Source: CAYQDF01 sp964416175
Lineage (GTDB): Bacteria > Chloroflexota > Anaerolineae > Anaerolineales > UBA4823
NCBI GenBank assembly: GCA_964416175.1
Contig: CAYQDF010000001.1
Coordinates: forward strand, 29,799-93,798
DNA: 64,000 nucleotides
Direction of reading: 5' to 3'
Part shown: positions 26,767 to 34,963 of the stretch, piece after piece
Layout: every line of letters starts with the position of its first letter
Position numbering within the stretch: the first letter of the stretch is position 1
Position numbers and translations under genes: made by a program
The notes under the pieces: generated by a model
Told to the model about the DNA's origin: nothing
Databases searched by the model: none
Seen by the model: the letters and a program-made list of their open reading frames with translations, nothing else

Positions 26767-27561
26767 ATGAGAAGAACGCTGGCGATCAACGGTCACCGGA
26801 TATTCGTGGCGGCTGAAGGTCCGATCGATGGGCCGCCAGTCGTGCTGCTGCACCACGGCCTGGGCGCAGTGCGCTCGTGGCGGGAACAGGTCCCATTTCT
26901 GGCGGGCGCCGGCTTCCGGGTGATCGCTTACGATCGGTGGGGGCACGGCAGATCGGATGCCCGCGCGGCATACGCGATGCCGCGCTTCGAACCAGACTTG
27001 CGCGACCTGGATGCGCTCCTGGCAAAGCTCGGCATCGAGCAGCCGGCGCTGGTCGGGCACTCCGATGGCGGTAAGATCGCCATGTATTACGCGGCGGCCA
27101 ATCCGGGCCGAGTGACTTGCCTGGCGATTGTGTCAGCGCATATTTACGTCAAGCCGGAAATGGCGCCAGGGATACATGCCGTCCGGAAGGACTTCGAAAG
27201 CTCCACCCGATTCCAGATGAAAATGCGGCGGGTGCACGGCGACAAGGCGGAGTCCCTGTTCTGGGGCTGGTACCAGGGCTGGACCGCGCCGGAGGTCCTC
27301 GAATGGGACCTCCGCCCGGCAATTAAACACATCACCTGCCCGACCCTGGTAGTGCAGGGGCTGGAGGACGAACACATCCGCCCGGCCCAGGCGCGAGAGC
27401 TCGCCGCCTCCCTCCCGAACGCTTCGCTGTTTCTGCTGCCAGGGGCAGGTCACATGCTGCCCCTGGATTTCCCCGAGGTTTTCAATCCAATCCTGTTAGA
27501 ATTCCTGGAAAAGAATCACGCAGGGCTGCGCCAGAAACGTGCGGTGCAAGACGCAGCCTGA
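26767..27561 (+). CDS. Alpha/beta hydrolase
   Basis: 264 residues. VVLLHHGLGAVRSW is the oxyanion region and LVGHSDGGKIAMYYAA the nucleophile elbow (Ser in GHSDG); the late Asp and His are in VQGLEDEHIRP and LLPGAGHMLPLDFPE. Probably an esterase or thioesterase. The 113-base spacer before it holds a degenerate TTCGACCCCTTCGAC repeat related to those near 4800 and 61700. It separates the carboxyltransferase from the biotin carboxylase gene. Confidence 0.87.
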   Translation: MRRTLAINGHRIFVAAEGPIDGPPVVLLHHGLGAVRSWREQVPFLAGAGFRVIAYDRWGHGRSDARAAYAMPRFEPDLRDLDALLAKLGIEQPALVGHSDGGKIAMYYAAANPGRVTCLAIVSAHIYVKPEMAPGIHAVRKDFESSTRFQMKMRRVHGDKAESLFWGWYQGWTAPEVLEWDLRPAIKHITCPTLVVQGLEDEHIRPAQARELAASLPNASLFLLPGAGHMLPLDFPEVFNPILLEFLEKNHAGLRQKRAVQDAA

Positions 27562-27642
27562 ACAGACGTCTCCGGGGATCAAGGTCTGCATTTTGCACAT
27601 CACGAAGGAAGTATGTTATTGAGATTAATTGGATTTTAGCCC

Positions 27643-29157
27643 ATGTTCAATAAAGTCCTGATCGCCAATCGTGGGGAGATCGCCGTGCGCATCATCCGCG
27701 CCTGCCGGGAGCTGGGCATGCTCACCGTGGCCGTATATTCCGAGGCTGACCGGGAAGCGCTGCACGTTCGCCTCGCCGACGAGGCTTACCTGATCGGGCC
27801 ACCGCCCTCGAGGGATTCCTACCTGCGGGCGGATAAGATCATCGCCATCGCCAAGAAGAGCCAAGCGGGCGCCATCCACCCCGGCTACGGCTTCCTGGCC
27901 GAGAACGCCGACTTCGCCCAGGCTGTCATTGACGAGGGCCTGGCGTTCATTGGTCCGAAACCCTCTTCGATCGCGGCTATGGGAGATAAGGAAGTGGCGC
28001 GCAACCGGGTCGCTGCCAGCGGCGTGCCCGTCGTCCCCGGCACCGAGGGTGAAGGAGCACTCCGGGATGAGGAGCTGCTCGCCGTGGCGCCCCGGATCGG
28101 CTTTCCGCTGCTGATCAAGGCCACGGCAGGGGGCGGAGGAAAAGGCATGCGCGAGGTGAACAGTCTGGAGGAGATGCCTGGCCTGCTGCAGGCTGCCCGC
28201 CGCGAGGCGGAAGCCTCCTTTGGGGATGGAAACGTCTACCTGGAGAAGGTGGTGGAAGGCGCCCGCCACATCGAGATCCAGGTCCTGGCCGATGCACACG
28301 GCAACGTGATCCATCTCGGCGAGCGCGAGTGCTCCCTGCAACGCCGCCACCAGAAACTGCTGGAAGAATCTCCCTCGCCGTTCATCGGGGATGACGAAGC
28401 GCTCCGGCAGGAGATCGGGGCCGTCGCGGTGCGCGCCACCCAGGCTGTCGATTACGTCAACGCCGGGACGATCGAGTTCCTGGTGGACAAGGACAAGAAT
28501 TACTATTTCCTTGAGATGAACACCCGCCTCCAGGTCGAGCACCCGGTGACGGAGATGGTCACCGGGCTGGATATCGTCAAGGAGCAGATCCGCATCGCCC
28601 GGGGGCGCCTGCTGCGCCACACCCAGGAGCGCATCACGATGACCGGCTGGGCGATCGAGTGCCGCATCAACGCTGAGGACCCCTACAACGGCTTCCTGCC
28701 CTCGACGGGGCGGATCACGCAGATGATCCTCCCCACCGGGCCCGGCGTGCGCGTCGATACTGGCGTGTACCCGGGATTCGAGATCTCCCCCTATTACGAT
28801 TCGCTGATCTCGAAGCTGGTGGTGGGGGGAGAGACGCGCGGAGAGGCCATCCTGCGGATGCGCCGCGCCCTGGAGGAGTACAAGATCATCGGCATCCGCA
28901 CCAACATCCCGTTCCACCAGCGGATGATGGAATCGACGCGCTTCCTCGGCGGCCAGTACGACACGCGCTTCGTGGAAGAACGCTTTTCGCTGGAAGCCGC
29001 CGAAGAGGGCAGGGAAGACTTATCGCAGATCGCTGCGATCCTGGCGACCCTGGTCGCCCATCAGCGGGCGCAGCGCGCCGCCCACATCATCCAGCGCAAC
29101 GAGCGAGATACCAGCAACTGGAAGTGGGTCGGGCGCTGGGAGAGGATGCACCGATGA
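27643..29157 (+). CDS. accC: Acyl-CoA carboxylase, biotin carboxylase subunit
   Basis: 504 residues. KVLIANRGEIAVRIIRACRELG, HPGYGFLAEN, the ATP-grasp glycine loop KATAGGGGKGMR and FLEMNTRLQVEHPVTEMVTG are diagnostic. It carboxylates biotin on the carrier protein using ATP and bicarbonate. The last bases overlap the carrier start (ATGA), so the two are coupled. With the pccB-type gene it makes a propionyl-/acetyl-CoA carboxylase. It could also serve fatty-acid synthesis if no other accC exists. Confidence 0.96.
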   Translation: MFNKVLIANRGEIAVRIIRACRELGMLTVAVYSEADREALHVRLADEAYLIGPPPSRDSYLRADKIIAIAKKSQAGAIHPGYGFLAENADFAQAVIDEGLAFIGPKPSSIAAMGDKEVARNRVAASGVPVVPGTEGEGALRDEELLAVAPRIGFPLLIKATAGGGGKGMREVNSLEEMPGLLQAARREAEASFGDGNVYLEKVVEGARHIEIQVLADAHGNVIHLGERECSLQRRHQKLLEESPSPFIGDDEALRQEIGAVAVRATQAVDYVNAGTIEFLVDKDKNYYFLEMNTRLQVEHPVTEMVTGLDIVKEQIRIARGRLLRHTQERITMTGWAIECRINAEDPYNGFLPSTGRITQMILPTGPGVRVDTGVYPGFEISPYYDSLISKLVVGGETRGEAILRMRRALEEYKIIGIRTNIPFHQRMMESTRFLGGQYDTRFVEERFSLEAAEEGREDLSQIAAILATLVAHQRAQRAAHIIQRNERDTSNWKWVGRWERMHR

Positions 29158-29651
29158 AATACCTGGCTACCATCGGCGACCAGGATTACCTGATCGAGGT
29201 GATCGACGAAGCGCACATCGTGGTGGACGGCGTGCCGTTCGAAGTGGACTTCGAGACGGTCAGCGAGGAGACCGTGTATTCTCTCCTGGTCAATCACCGA
29301 TCCTACGAGGCGCTGGTCTATCCGGAGGAGGAAGGCTGGCAGGTCCTGCTGCACGGATCTCAATACCTGATCCAGGTCGAGGATGAACGGGAGCGCCGCC
29401 TGCGGGAATCCCTGGGCGGGGGACCGCCGGAGGACGTGGACTACCACCTCAAGGCGCCAATGCCGGGGTTGATCGTCGCCGTGCCGGTCAAAGAGGGCCA
29501 GGAGGTCTCCAAGGGAGATGTGCTCGTCATCCTGGAATCGATGAAAATGCAGAACGAGCTCAAGTCCCCGCGTCCCGGCCGGGTGGCCCGGCTGCGCATA
29601 AAACCCGGCGACAGCGTGGAACAGCGGGAGACTCTGCTGAGTGTGGTGTGA
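29154..29651 (+). CDS. Biotin carboxyl carrier protein of the acyl-CoA carboxylase
   Basis: 165 residues. The C-terminal 70 residues form a biotinyl domain: KAPMPGLIVAVPVKEGQ, then LVILESMKMQNEL with the biotin-accepting Lys in ESMKM. The N-terminal 90 residues are a beta-rich linker such as in split propionyl-CoA or methylcrotonyl-CoA carboxylases. ATG 29154 overlaps the biotin carboxylase stop. Confidence 0.94.
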   Translation: MKYLATIGDQDYLIEVIDEAHIVVDGVPFEVDFETVSEETVYSLLVNHRSYEALVYPEEEGWQVLLHGSQYLIQVEDERERRLRESLGGGPPEDVDYHLKAPMPGLIVAVPVKEGQEVSKGDVLVILESMKMQNELKSPRPGRVARLRIKPGDSVEQRETLLSVV

Positions 29652-29660
29652 CGGTCAACC

Positions 29661-30278
29661 ATGAAGCGCGACGCCGGGCAGGAGCTGGAAGTTAAATTTT
29701 ATCTGACCGACCTGGAAGCATTCCGGAAACGAGTGGAGGCTCAGGGAGGGCGGCTCGTCCAGCCGCGGCTGCATGAGGTCAACCTGCGGTTTGACACGCC
29801 GGACGGGGAACTGTCGCGCACCTTCCAGGTGCTCCGCCTCCGCCAGGATACCGCCGCCCGGCTCACGTACAAAGGTCCCGGCGAAACCACCGGTGGCGTG
29901 CGCGCCCGGCGTGAGATCGAGTTCACGGTCGGGGATTTCGAAGCTGCGCGCAGCTTCCTGGAAGCTCTGGGGTACCAAGTCAGGTTAATGTACGAAAAAT
30001 ACCGCACCACCTACGAGCTGGAGGGGGTGTTGGTTACCCAGGACGAGATGCCTTATGGGAACTTTGCCGAGCTGGAGGGTCCTGACCCGGAGAGCATCCA
30101 GTCCCTGGCCCGCAAGCTGGGGATGGACTGGGAGGCCCGCATCCTGGAGAGCTACACCTTTCTGTTCGAACGGCTGCGGGAATCCTTGGGCTTCAGCTTC
30201 CGCGACCTGTCCTTCGAGAATTTCTCCGGTAAGGAAGTGACGCCTGCAGCGCTGGGAGTGCGGCCAGCCGATCGATAA
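29661..30278 (+). CDS. CYTH-domain protein (class IV adenylate cyclase / triphosphate tunnel metalloenzyme)
   Basis: 205 residues. The ExExK signature is ELEVKF at residues 8-13, followed by beta strands with alternating basic residues (FQVLRLRQD, ARLTYKGPGE, RREIEFTVGD, EKYRTTYELEGV). The tunnel-fold enzymes act on triphosphates: inorganic tripolyphosphate, thiamine triphosphate or ATP to cAMP. Which reaction applies is not visible. It begins nine bases after the carrier gene. Confidence 0.87.
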   Translation: MKRDAGQELEVKFYLTDLEAFRKRVEAQGGRLVQPRLHEVNLRFDTPDGELSRTFQVLRLRQDTAARLTYKGPGETTGGVRARREIEFTVGDFEAARSFLEALGYQVRLMYEKYRTTYELEGVLVTQDEMPYGNFAELEGPDPESIQSLARKLGMDWEARILESYTFLFERLRESLGFSFRDLSFENFSGKEVTPAALGVRPADR

Positions 30279-30304
30279 TTTCACAGCATCCAGTCAGCAT
30301 CTTG

Positions 30305-30310
30305 TATAAT
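30305..30310 (+). promoter_or_regulatory. -10 element upstream of the FMN-binding protein gene
   Basis: TATAAT, preceded by TTG, lies 121 bases before the pyridoxamine-oxidase-like gene. No clear -35 sequence. Confidence 0.4.
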
Positions 30311-30430
30311 TCATCGCAGGCTCTGCGTATCGAGGAATGCTGCCTACTTTCTTTGGTAACCGACCAGGTTGCTAACGAACTGAAACGCCGCCTGGAGGAA
30401 GTTACTCCGATCGCTCAAATTTGTTAAAAT

Positions 30431-31027
30431 ATGCCCAAAGGATATCGCTTGAACAAAAATCCGCCTAACCGGCAGCGCCGCCCGCACCTCGCCCAGGGGG
30501 AGGAATGGATCCGGGATTTCCTGAAAAGCGCCGTGGTCGGTCACATCGCCACGCGTTGGGACGAGCAGCCCTTCATCACCCCCGTCAATTTCTGGTACGA
30601 CTCCGAGCGCCACGAGATTTACTTTCATTCCAACATCGTCGGGCGATTGCGCGCCAACGCCGATCGCCACCGGGAGGTGTGTTTCGAGGCCAGCCGGCAC
30701 GGCAGGCTGTTGCCCTCTAACGTGGCCCTGGAATTCAGTATCCAGTATGAGAGCGTGATTGCCTTCGGCAAGATCCGGATCCTCGAGGACGATCAGGAGA
30801 AGCGCCGGGCGCTTTACGGCCTGATCGAGAAGTATTTCCCCGGCATGCGCCCCGGCGAGCACTACCGGCCGATCACGGATCAGGAGTTGAAGCGCACGTC
30901 CGTGTATGCCATCGCAATCGAGTCCTGGAGTGGAAAGCGCAACTGGAAAGAGCGCGCCGATCAGAGCGAGGAATGGCCGGCTCTAGGCGAAGAATGGTTC
31001 TTCCAGGCGTCAGAATCTAAGGCCTGA
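30431..31027 (+). CDS. Pyridoxamine 5'-phosphate oxidase-like FMN-binding protein
   Basis: 198 residues of the split-barrel flavin family. AVVGHIATRWDEQPFITPVNFWYD and HEIYFHSNIVGRLRANADRHREVCFEAS are the usual FMN-binding strands of the NimA/PPOX group. Such proteins reduce nitro compounds or bind haem or flavin; substrate unknown. No ribosome site is visible; TAAAAT abuts the ATG. The C-terminal WSGKRNWKERADQSEEWP tail is common in this subgroup. Confidence 0.85.
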   Translation: MPKGYRLNKNPPNRQRRPHLAQGEEWIRDFLKSAVVGHIATRWDEQPFITPVNFWYDSERHEIYFHSNIVGRLRANADRHREVCFEASRHGRLLPSNVALEFSIQYESVIAFGKIRILEDDQEKRRALYGLIEKYFPGMRPGEHYRPITDQELKRTSVYAIAIESWSGKRNWKERADQSEEWPALGEEWFFQASESKA

Positions 31028-31201
31028 GGAGCACCGAGAGCACCCCCGATTCTGACTTCACAGGATGCTGGACCAATTACCACCGTTTTCGGTCTTGGGA
31101 TAAGATTCCAAAATAAGATGAATCCCAGGACAACGAGGGAAAAAGAACACCGCAGCGATTAATGCGCAGGAAGGTTGAAGGCGGAGATTGCCTCGCACAA
31201 A

Positions 31202-32026
31202 TTAACCCTCCAGTAGATCCATCCCCTTCCAGTGCAGCCGGCCGACGGGTCCCACCGCGGCGGACAGGCGAGCCAGCAGCGCCTCCAGGCTGGAAGGATC
31301 TCCGGTCGTCAGGTAGTGGATTTCCCCCCGCAATCCCGCAGTGCTCATCAAGCCGCGCTCCTCGAGCACCCGCCTCACCTGGCGGGCGACCGCCGGCGCC
31401 GGATCGATCACGCGCACGCCCGGACCGGCGATCTCCTCGATGACCGGGATGACGAACGGGTAGTGCGTGCAGCCCAGCACGATCACGTCGATCCCGCGGA
31501 CGAGCATCGGCTGGAGCGCCTGATCCAGGATCCTCCGCACACCGGCGCCGACGAGCTCCCCGCGCTCGATCTCCATGACCAACCCGGGGCAGGTATCCTG
31601 GAGCACCACCACCCCGTTGGCGAAGCGCTCTATCACCGAGGCGTAGAGCGCCCCCTGGAACGTCGCCGGGGTGGCGAGCACGCCCACCACGCCAGTCCGG
31701 GTCTGTTCGGCAGCCGGTTTGACCGCTGGCTCCATGCCGACGAATGGCGTCCCCGGGAAGGTCCGGCGCAGGTGGTGCAGGGCAGCTGCCGAGGCCGTGT
31801 TGCAGGCAACCACGATCAGCTTGGCGCCTCGGTCCAGCAGATAGCGGGTAATCCCCTCCGAGAAGGCGCGCACTTCCTCGAGCGGCCGCGCGCCGTAAGG
31901 CACGTGGGCCTGGTCGGCAAGGTAAACGATGTCTTCACCGGGCAGCTCAGCGCGCACCGCGCGCAGCACCGAGAGACCTCCCACGCCGGAGTCGAAGATG
32001 CCGAGAGGCGCTTTCACCGGCAGCAC
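31202..32026 (-). CDS. murI: Glutamate racemase
   Basis: 274 residues. GIFDSGVGGLSVLRAV at the N-terminus and both catalytic cysteines, Cys75 in VACNTAS and Cys185 in LGCTHYP, are present. It makes D-glutamate for peptidoglycan, consistent with a cell wall in this organism. The start is GTG 32026, eight bases after GGAGG. The 174-base spacer downstream shows no gene. Confidence 0.96.
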   Translation of the reverse strand: MLPVKAPLGIFDSGVGGLSVLRAVRAELPGEDIVYLADQAHVPYGARPLEEVRAFSEGITRYLLDRGAKLIVVACNTASAAALHHLRRTFPGTPFVGMEPAVKPAAEQTRTGVVGVLATPATFQGALYASVIERFANGVVVLQDTCPGLVMEIERGELVGAGVRRILDQALQPMLVRGIDVIVLGCTHYPFVIPVIEEIAGPGVRVIDPAPAVARQVRRVLEERGLMSTAGLRGEIHYLTTGDPSSLEALLARLSAAVGPVGRLHWKGMDLLEG

Positions 32027-32063
32027 TTCAACTGCCTCCTGGCTCGCTGCAACTGCCGCACCT

Positions 32064-32792
32064 CTACCTGATCTCCCTCGCCGCCGCGCCGACGAACGCT
32101 TCGAACAGCGCCTGCATCGGAGCGTGGGCGGTCAGCCATTCCGGGTGCCACTGCACCGCCAGCCCAAAGGAGTGCCCCGGCAGCTCCAACGCCTCGACGA
32201 TCCCGTCCGGGGCGTGAGCGGCTGACGCCAGGCCGGGCGCCAGCTGGTCGACTGCCTGGTGGTGAAAACTGTTGACGCGCGCCTCGCGCACCCCCAGTAT
32301 ACCCGCCAGGCGGCTGCCGGCGCTGACCCTCACCGGGTGCGCCAGGTAGTCGCGCGGCCAGCCGGGATAGTAATCGTGCTTCGCCGCACCGGGTGCCTGG
32401 TCGAGGATGTCTGCGTAGAGCGTCCCGCCCAGCCCCACATTGACCAGCTGCAGCCCCCGGCAGATGCCAAGGAAAGGCCGGTCCGCCTGGACCGCCCTGC
32501 CCAGCAGGTAAAGCTCCATCCGGTCCCGCTCCGGATCGACCTCGCTGACTTTCGGGTGGTCCCCGGCGTCATAGCAGGCTGGATCGATGTCTCCGCCGCC
32601 GGTGAAGATCAACCCATCCAGCCGGGAGAACAGCGCAGCAAGCGCCTCCTCCAGCAGGCCGGGTGGAATCAGGATCGGGCACCCGCCGGCCCGGACGATG
32701 GCCTCGACATAGGCCTCGGCGATCGCTGCGATCGGCGTTCCGCTCTGGCTGTTTGCCCTGTACGTCGTCAGACCGATCAGGGGGATCTTCAT
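32064..32792 (-). CDS. Gamma-glutamyl-gamma-aminobutyrate hydrolase-like class I glutamine amidotransferase (peptidase C26)
   Basis: 242 residues. DGLIFTGGGDIDPACY, the nucleophile elbow FLGICRGLQLVNVGLGGTLYADI (Cys in GICRG) and the His of GLAVQWHPEW are typical of PuuD-like hydrolases. It probably cleaves gamma-glutamyl amides. It is 37 bases upstream of murI on the same strand, and both act on glutamate chemistry. Confidence 0.92.
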   Translation of the reverse strand: MKIPLIGLTTYRANSQSGTPIAAIAEAYVEAIVRAGGCPILIPPGLLEEALAALFSRLDGLIFTGGGDIDPACYDAGDHPKVSEVDPERDRMELYLLGRAVQADRPFLGICRGLQLVNVGLGGTLYADILDQAPGAAKHDYYPGWPRDYLAHPVRVSAGSRLAGILGVREARVNSFHHQAVDQLAPGLASAAHAPDGIVEALELPGHSFGLAVQWHPEWLTAHAPMQALFEAFVGAAAREIR

Positions 32793-32804
32793 CTCAACTT
32801 ACCT

Positions 32805-32829
32805 GTGAATTGGACGCGGATTGACACGG
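32805..32829 (-). repeat. Short dispersed spacer repeat, copy B
   Basis: On the minus strand this 25-base segment has core AATCCGCGTCC and matches 3723-3747 at 18 of 25 positions. It lies in the spacer upstream of the amidotransferase-like gene. Confidence 0.4.
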
Positions 32830-32863
32830 ATAAGACGGGCCACCTGGTTACACATACATGAGA

Positions 32864-32892
32864 AGAGCGCAGCAAGCCATCTGCTGCGCTCT
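32864..32892 (-). terminator. Hairpin downstream of rplS
   Basis: AGAGCGCAGCA and TGCTGCGCTCT form a perfect 11-bp stem with a 7-base loop, 24 bases after the rplS stop on the minus strand. The following T content is modest, so termination strength is uncertain. Confidence 0.6.
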
Positions 32893-32915
32893 AATTAAAT
32901 CAGAAAAAAGGCTGG

Positions 32916-33266
32916 TTATTGTATGAACTTCTGCTTGAGGCGGGCGCGCTTGCCGGTGCGGTCGCGCAGGAAATACAGCTTGGCGCGGCGGACATGCGCG
33001 CTGCGATGCACGACGACTTTTTCGATTCGCGGCGAGTGCAGCAGGAAGGTGCGTTCGACGCCGATCCCGTTGCTGGCGATGCGGCGCACGGTAAAGTTCG
33101 CGTTGTTCCCGCCGCTGCGGATGCGCAGCACGGTCCCGCGGAACTCCTGCGTGCGCTCGGTGTTCCCTTCCCTGATGCGCAGGAACACGCTGACGGTATC
33201 CCCCGGGCGCAGATTCGGGATGTCCGGGTTCGCCGGTGCTTCGACGGATTTGAGTAGTTCGTTCAT
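32916..33266 (-). CDS. rplS: 50S ribosomal protein L19
   Basis: 116 residues, standard length. PGDTVSVFLRIREGNTERTQEFRGTVL (read in part), GVERTFLLHSPRIEKV and RAKLYFLRDRTGKRARLKQK are the L19 signatures. It sits at the 30S-50S interface. GGAAGGA precedes ATG. It is not flanked by rpsP, rimM or trmD here, which are its usual neighbours. Confidence 0.97.
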   Translation of the reverse strand: MNELLKSVEAPANPDIPNLRPGDTVSVFLRIREGNTERTQEFRGTVLRIRSGGNNANFTVRRIASNGIGVERTFLLHSPRIEKVVVHRSAHVRRAKLYFLRDRTGKRARLKQKFIQ

Positions 33267-33334
33267 CTGACAGATCCTTCCGAGCCGATAATCTCACAGG
33301 CAACAGAAAACCGCCCGAGGCGGCGCGGGGTGGG

Positions 33335-33343
33335 ATTATATCA
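33335..33343 (-). promoter_or_regulatory. Extended -10 promoter of rplS
   Basis: On the minus strand the sequence TGATATAAT is an extended -10 element (TGnTATAAT), about 70 bases upstream of the rplS start. Confidence 0.6.
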
Positions 33344-33535
33344 CAGGCAAGTGGGAATGGGAAGGCGAAAAATTCGATTATCATTTGGAGCGTATCCCAG
33401 ACCTCTTGCTAAAGGTTTCCAGGATTGGAGGAGCGCAGCGGCAATCCAGGTCGAAGTTTGCAGAGCTATCGAAGAGCTGCGCCCACCGCGCAAAAGTATT
33501 TTTCAACCATATAAGGAGGCGCTACCAGACACCTC

Positions 33536-34210
33536 ATGATCGATCAGGCGCAAGCAGATAGAATTGCCCGCGTGCTGCCCATGCTGCGGCGCGCAGACCC
33601 GCAACTCTGGCGCGAGTTCCAGCGAAGCGCATTCTTTGCCCGCATCCCGGCTGGCAGGGGCGTGTTCGTGGAAGGCGACCGAGCCGATTCCATCGCCCTG
33701 CTGATCTCCGGCGTGGTACGGGTCTATAAGATTGGGGAGAGCGGCCGGGAGATCACCCTGTACCGCTTCGGATCTGGCGAATCCTGCATCCTGACCGCCA
33801 ACGCCATCCTCAGCCAGCAGGACTTCCCCGCCATCGCCACGGTAGAGCGGGAAGCGGAGGCGGTGATGGTCCCGGCGGAGGCCTTCCGCAGCTGGGTGGG
33901 CCGCTACGACCTGTGGCGCAGCTTCGTCTTCGACCTGCTCTCGCAGCGCCTGGCGATCCTGATGGAGATCGTGGACGAAGTGGCGTTCCGCCGCATGGAT
34001 GCCCGCATCGCCGCTTTCCTGGTGGAAAGGGGCCGGGTCCAAAACCCAATCCGCGTCACGCACCAGGAGATCGCCGCCGAGCTGGGCAGTTCAAGGGAAG
34101 TGATCAGCCGCATCCTGGAGGACTTCGCCGACCTGGGGCTGGTCGCCGTGGGCCGCAGGAAGATCGAGGTCCTCGACCTCGATGCGCTGAAAGATCGCGC
34201 CGCTGTGTGA
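33536..34210 (+). CDS. Crp/Fnr-family transcriptional regulator
   Basis: 224 residues. Residues about 20-140 form a cyclic-nucleotide-binding-like barrel (GRGVFVEGDRADSIALLISGVVRVYK). The C-terminal winged helix is VTHQEIAAELGSSREVISRILEDFADLGLV. It has a single Cys (GESCIL), so it is not a [4Fe-4S] Fnr; no clear cAMP site. AAGGAGG lies 18 bases before ATG, further than normal. The palindrome 34212-34226 directly downstream is the probable operator for the next gene. Crp/Fnr genes next to DUF2892 genes often respond to redox, nitric oxide or sulfur stress. Confidence 0.92.
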   Translation: MIDQAQADRIARVLPMLRRADPQLWREFQRSAFFARIPAGRGVFVEGDRADSIALLISGVVRVYKIGESGREITLYRFGSGESCILTANAILSQQDFPAIATVEREAEAVMVPAEAFRSWVGRYDLWRSFVFDLLSQRLAILMEIVDEVAFRRMDARIAAFLVERGRVQNPIRVTHQEIAAELGSSREVISRILEDFADLGLVAVGRRKIEVLDLDALKDRAAV

Positions 34211-34211
34211 C

Positions 34212-34255
34212 TTTGTCACCGACAAATCGAGCCTCATCTCCTACAATGGGACAAA
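34212..34255 (+). promoter_or_regulatory. Crp/Fnr-type operator overlapping the promoter of the DUF2892 gene
   Basis: TTTGTC-ACC-GACAAA (34212-34226) is a perfect inverted repeat in the size range of Crp/Fnr boxes. TACAAT (34242-34247) is a plausible -10, so the palindrome covers the -35 position (CCGACA, 17-base spacer). A further half-site GACAAA lies at 34250-34255. This geometry suggests direct control by the preceding regulator. Confidence 0.7.
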
Positions 34256-34289
34256 TCATGCAAGAATTCTTACCGAAGGAGATGTTGAA

Positions 34290-34523
34290 ATGAACCCATT
34301 TATCAGCTTCATGGCTTCCACCAGCGGGCGCATCCTGCGGGTCGTGGCCGGCATCGCTCTGGTCGCCTGGGGACTGCTCGGCCTGGGTGGGACTACCGGA
34401 ATCGTGGTAGCCGTCGTCGGCCTGGTGCCGCTGCTGGCCGGCCTGCTGGACTTCTGTGTGTTCGCCCCGCTGTTCGGCCTCCCCCTGTCCGGCCCGAAGA
34501 TCCGGGGAGGGAAACAGGCCTGA
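34290..34523 (+). CDS. DUF2892 (YgaP-type) small inner-membrane protein
   Basis: 77 residues with two hydrophobic segments (about 15-35 and 37-58) and the family feature of a Gly-rich first helix (VVAGIALVAWGLLGLGG) and a Cys in LLDFCVFAPLFGLPL. The E. coli YgaP version is fused to rhodanese; this one stands alone. AAGGAGAT precedes ATG. Control by the upstream Crp/Fnr protein is likely. Function of the domain is unclear. Confidence 0.88.
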   Translation: MNPFISFMASTSGRILRVVAGIALVAWGLLGLGGTTGIVVAVVGLVPLLAGLLDFCVFAPLFGLPLSGPKIRGGKQA

Positions 34524-34532
34524 ACCGCGGAA

Positions 34533-34566
34533 ACCGCCGCCCTGGTCGACGGGCGGCGGTTTTTTG
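34533..34566 (+). terminator. Rho-independent terminator after the DUF2892 gene
   Basis: ACCGCCGCCC pairs with GGGCGGCGGT around an 8-base loop and is followed by TTTTTT. Confidence 0.9.
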
Positions 34567-34577
34567 ATCCTCGCTCA

Positions 34578-34606
34578 TTGCCACTCAAGTGGATTCGTGA
34601 TATAAA
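34578..34606 (+). promoter_or_regulatory. Promoter of tRNA-Glu
   Basis: TTGCCA (34578-34583), a 17-base spacer and TATAAA (34601-34606) with an extended -10 TGA before it. The tRNA starts 12 bases later. Confidence 0.75.
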
Positions 34607-34617
34607 TACGGCGCGTT

Positions 34618-34690
34618 GCCCCCATCGTCTAGGGGACCAGGACGTAGCCCTTTCAAGGCTAAGACCGGGGTTCGAATCCCCGTGGGGGCA
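34618..34690 (+). tRNA. tRNA-Glu (anticodon TTC)
   Basis: 73 bases. Acceptor GCCCCCA pairs with TGGGGGC; the anticodon arm TAGCC-CTTTCAA-GGCTA gives anticodon TTC; the T arm has GGTTCGAATCC. CCA is not encoded. It has its own promoter and follows a terminator, so it is transcribed alone. Confidence 0.97.
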
Positions 34691-34870
34691 CTATTCATTG
34701 GACCGAGAAAATTGAGAGCCGCCAGGGCCCCAAAACTGGCTTTCGGTGAGGCCGGATTCCGCCAGCAGCTGTCCAGTCCGGCGGGCGGGCGCTTTCCGGG
34801 CGCGGCTGAGCTTGAGGTAGGCGCCCAGGGCGCGGCGGGTAGTTTCATCGCCGGTGTAATGGGTGGGCAT
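34691..34870 (-). pseudogene. MarR-family regulator remnant, frameshifted and truncated at the tRNA
   Basis: From ATG 34870 the minus strand encodes MPTHYTGDETTRRALGAYLK and continues to GLTESQF, the typical N-terminus of MarR proteins (first helices). After SQF the frame shifts: the continuation GALAALNFLGP, matching the GVLEALYHLGP of intact homologues, is in another frame. The gene then stops where the tRNA-Glu 3' end begins. About 100 residues, including the winged helix, are missing. It is probably non-functional. Confidence 0.65.
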
Positions 34871-34963
34871 CAGGTCTTCCGTTCGTGAGAGGGGACAGGA
34901 TACCAGTAAAGTCCTGTCAAATTGTATTCCCGTGCGAGGGATCGTCAATGAAAGGATTACGAT

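Noticed and set aside
32848..33384. 178-codon frame overlapping rplS
   Set aside because: It is an out-of-frame reading of L19; only the 116-residue frame shows ribosomal-protein motifs and a ribosome site.
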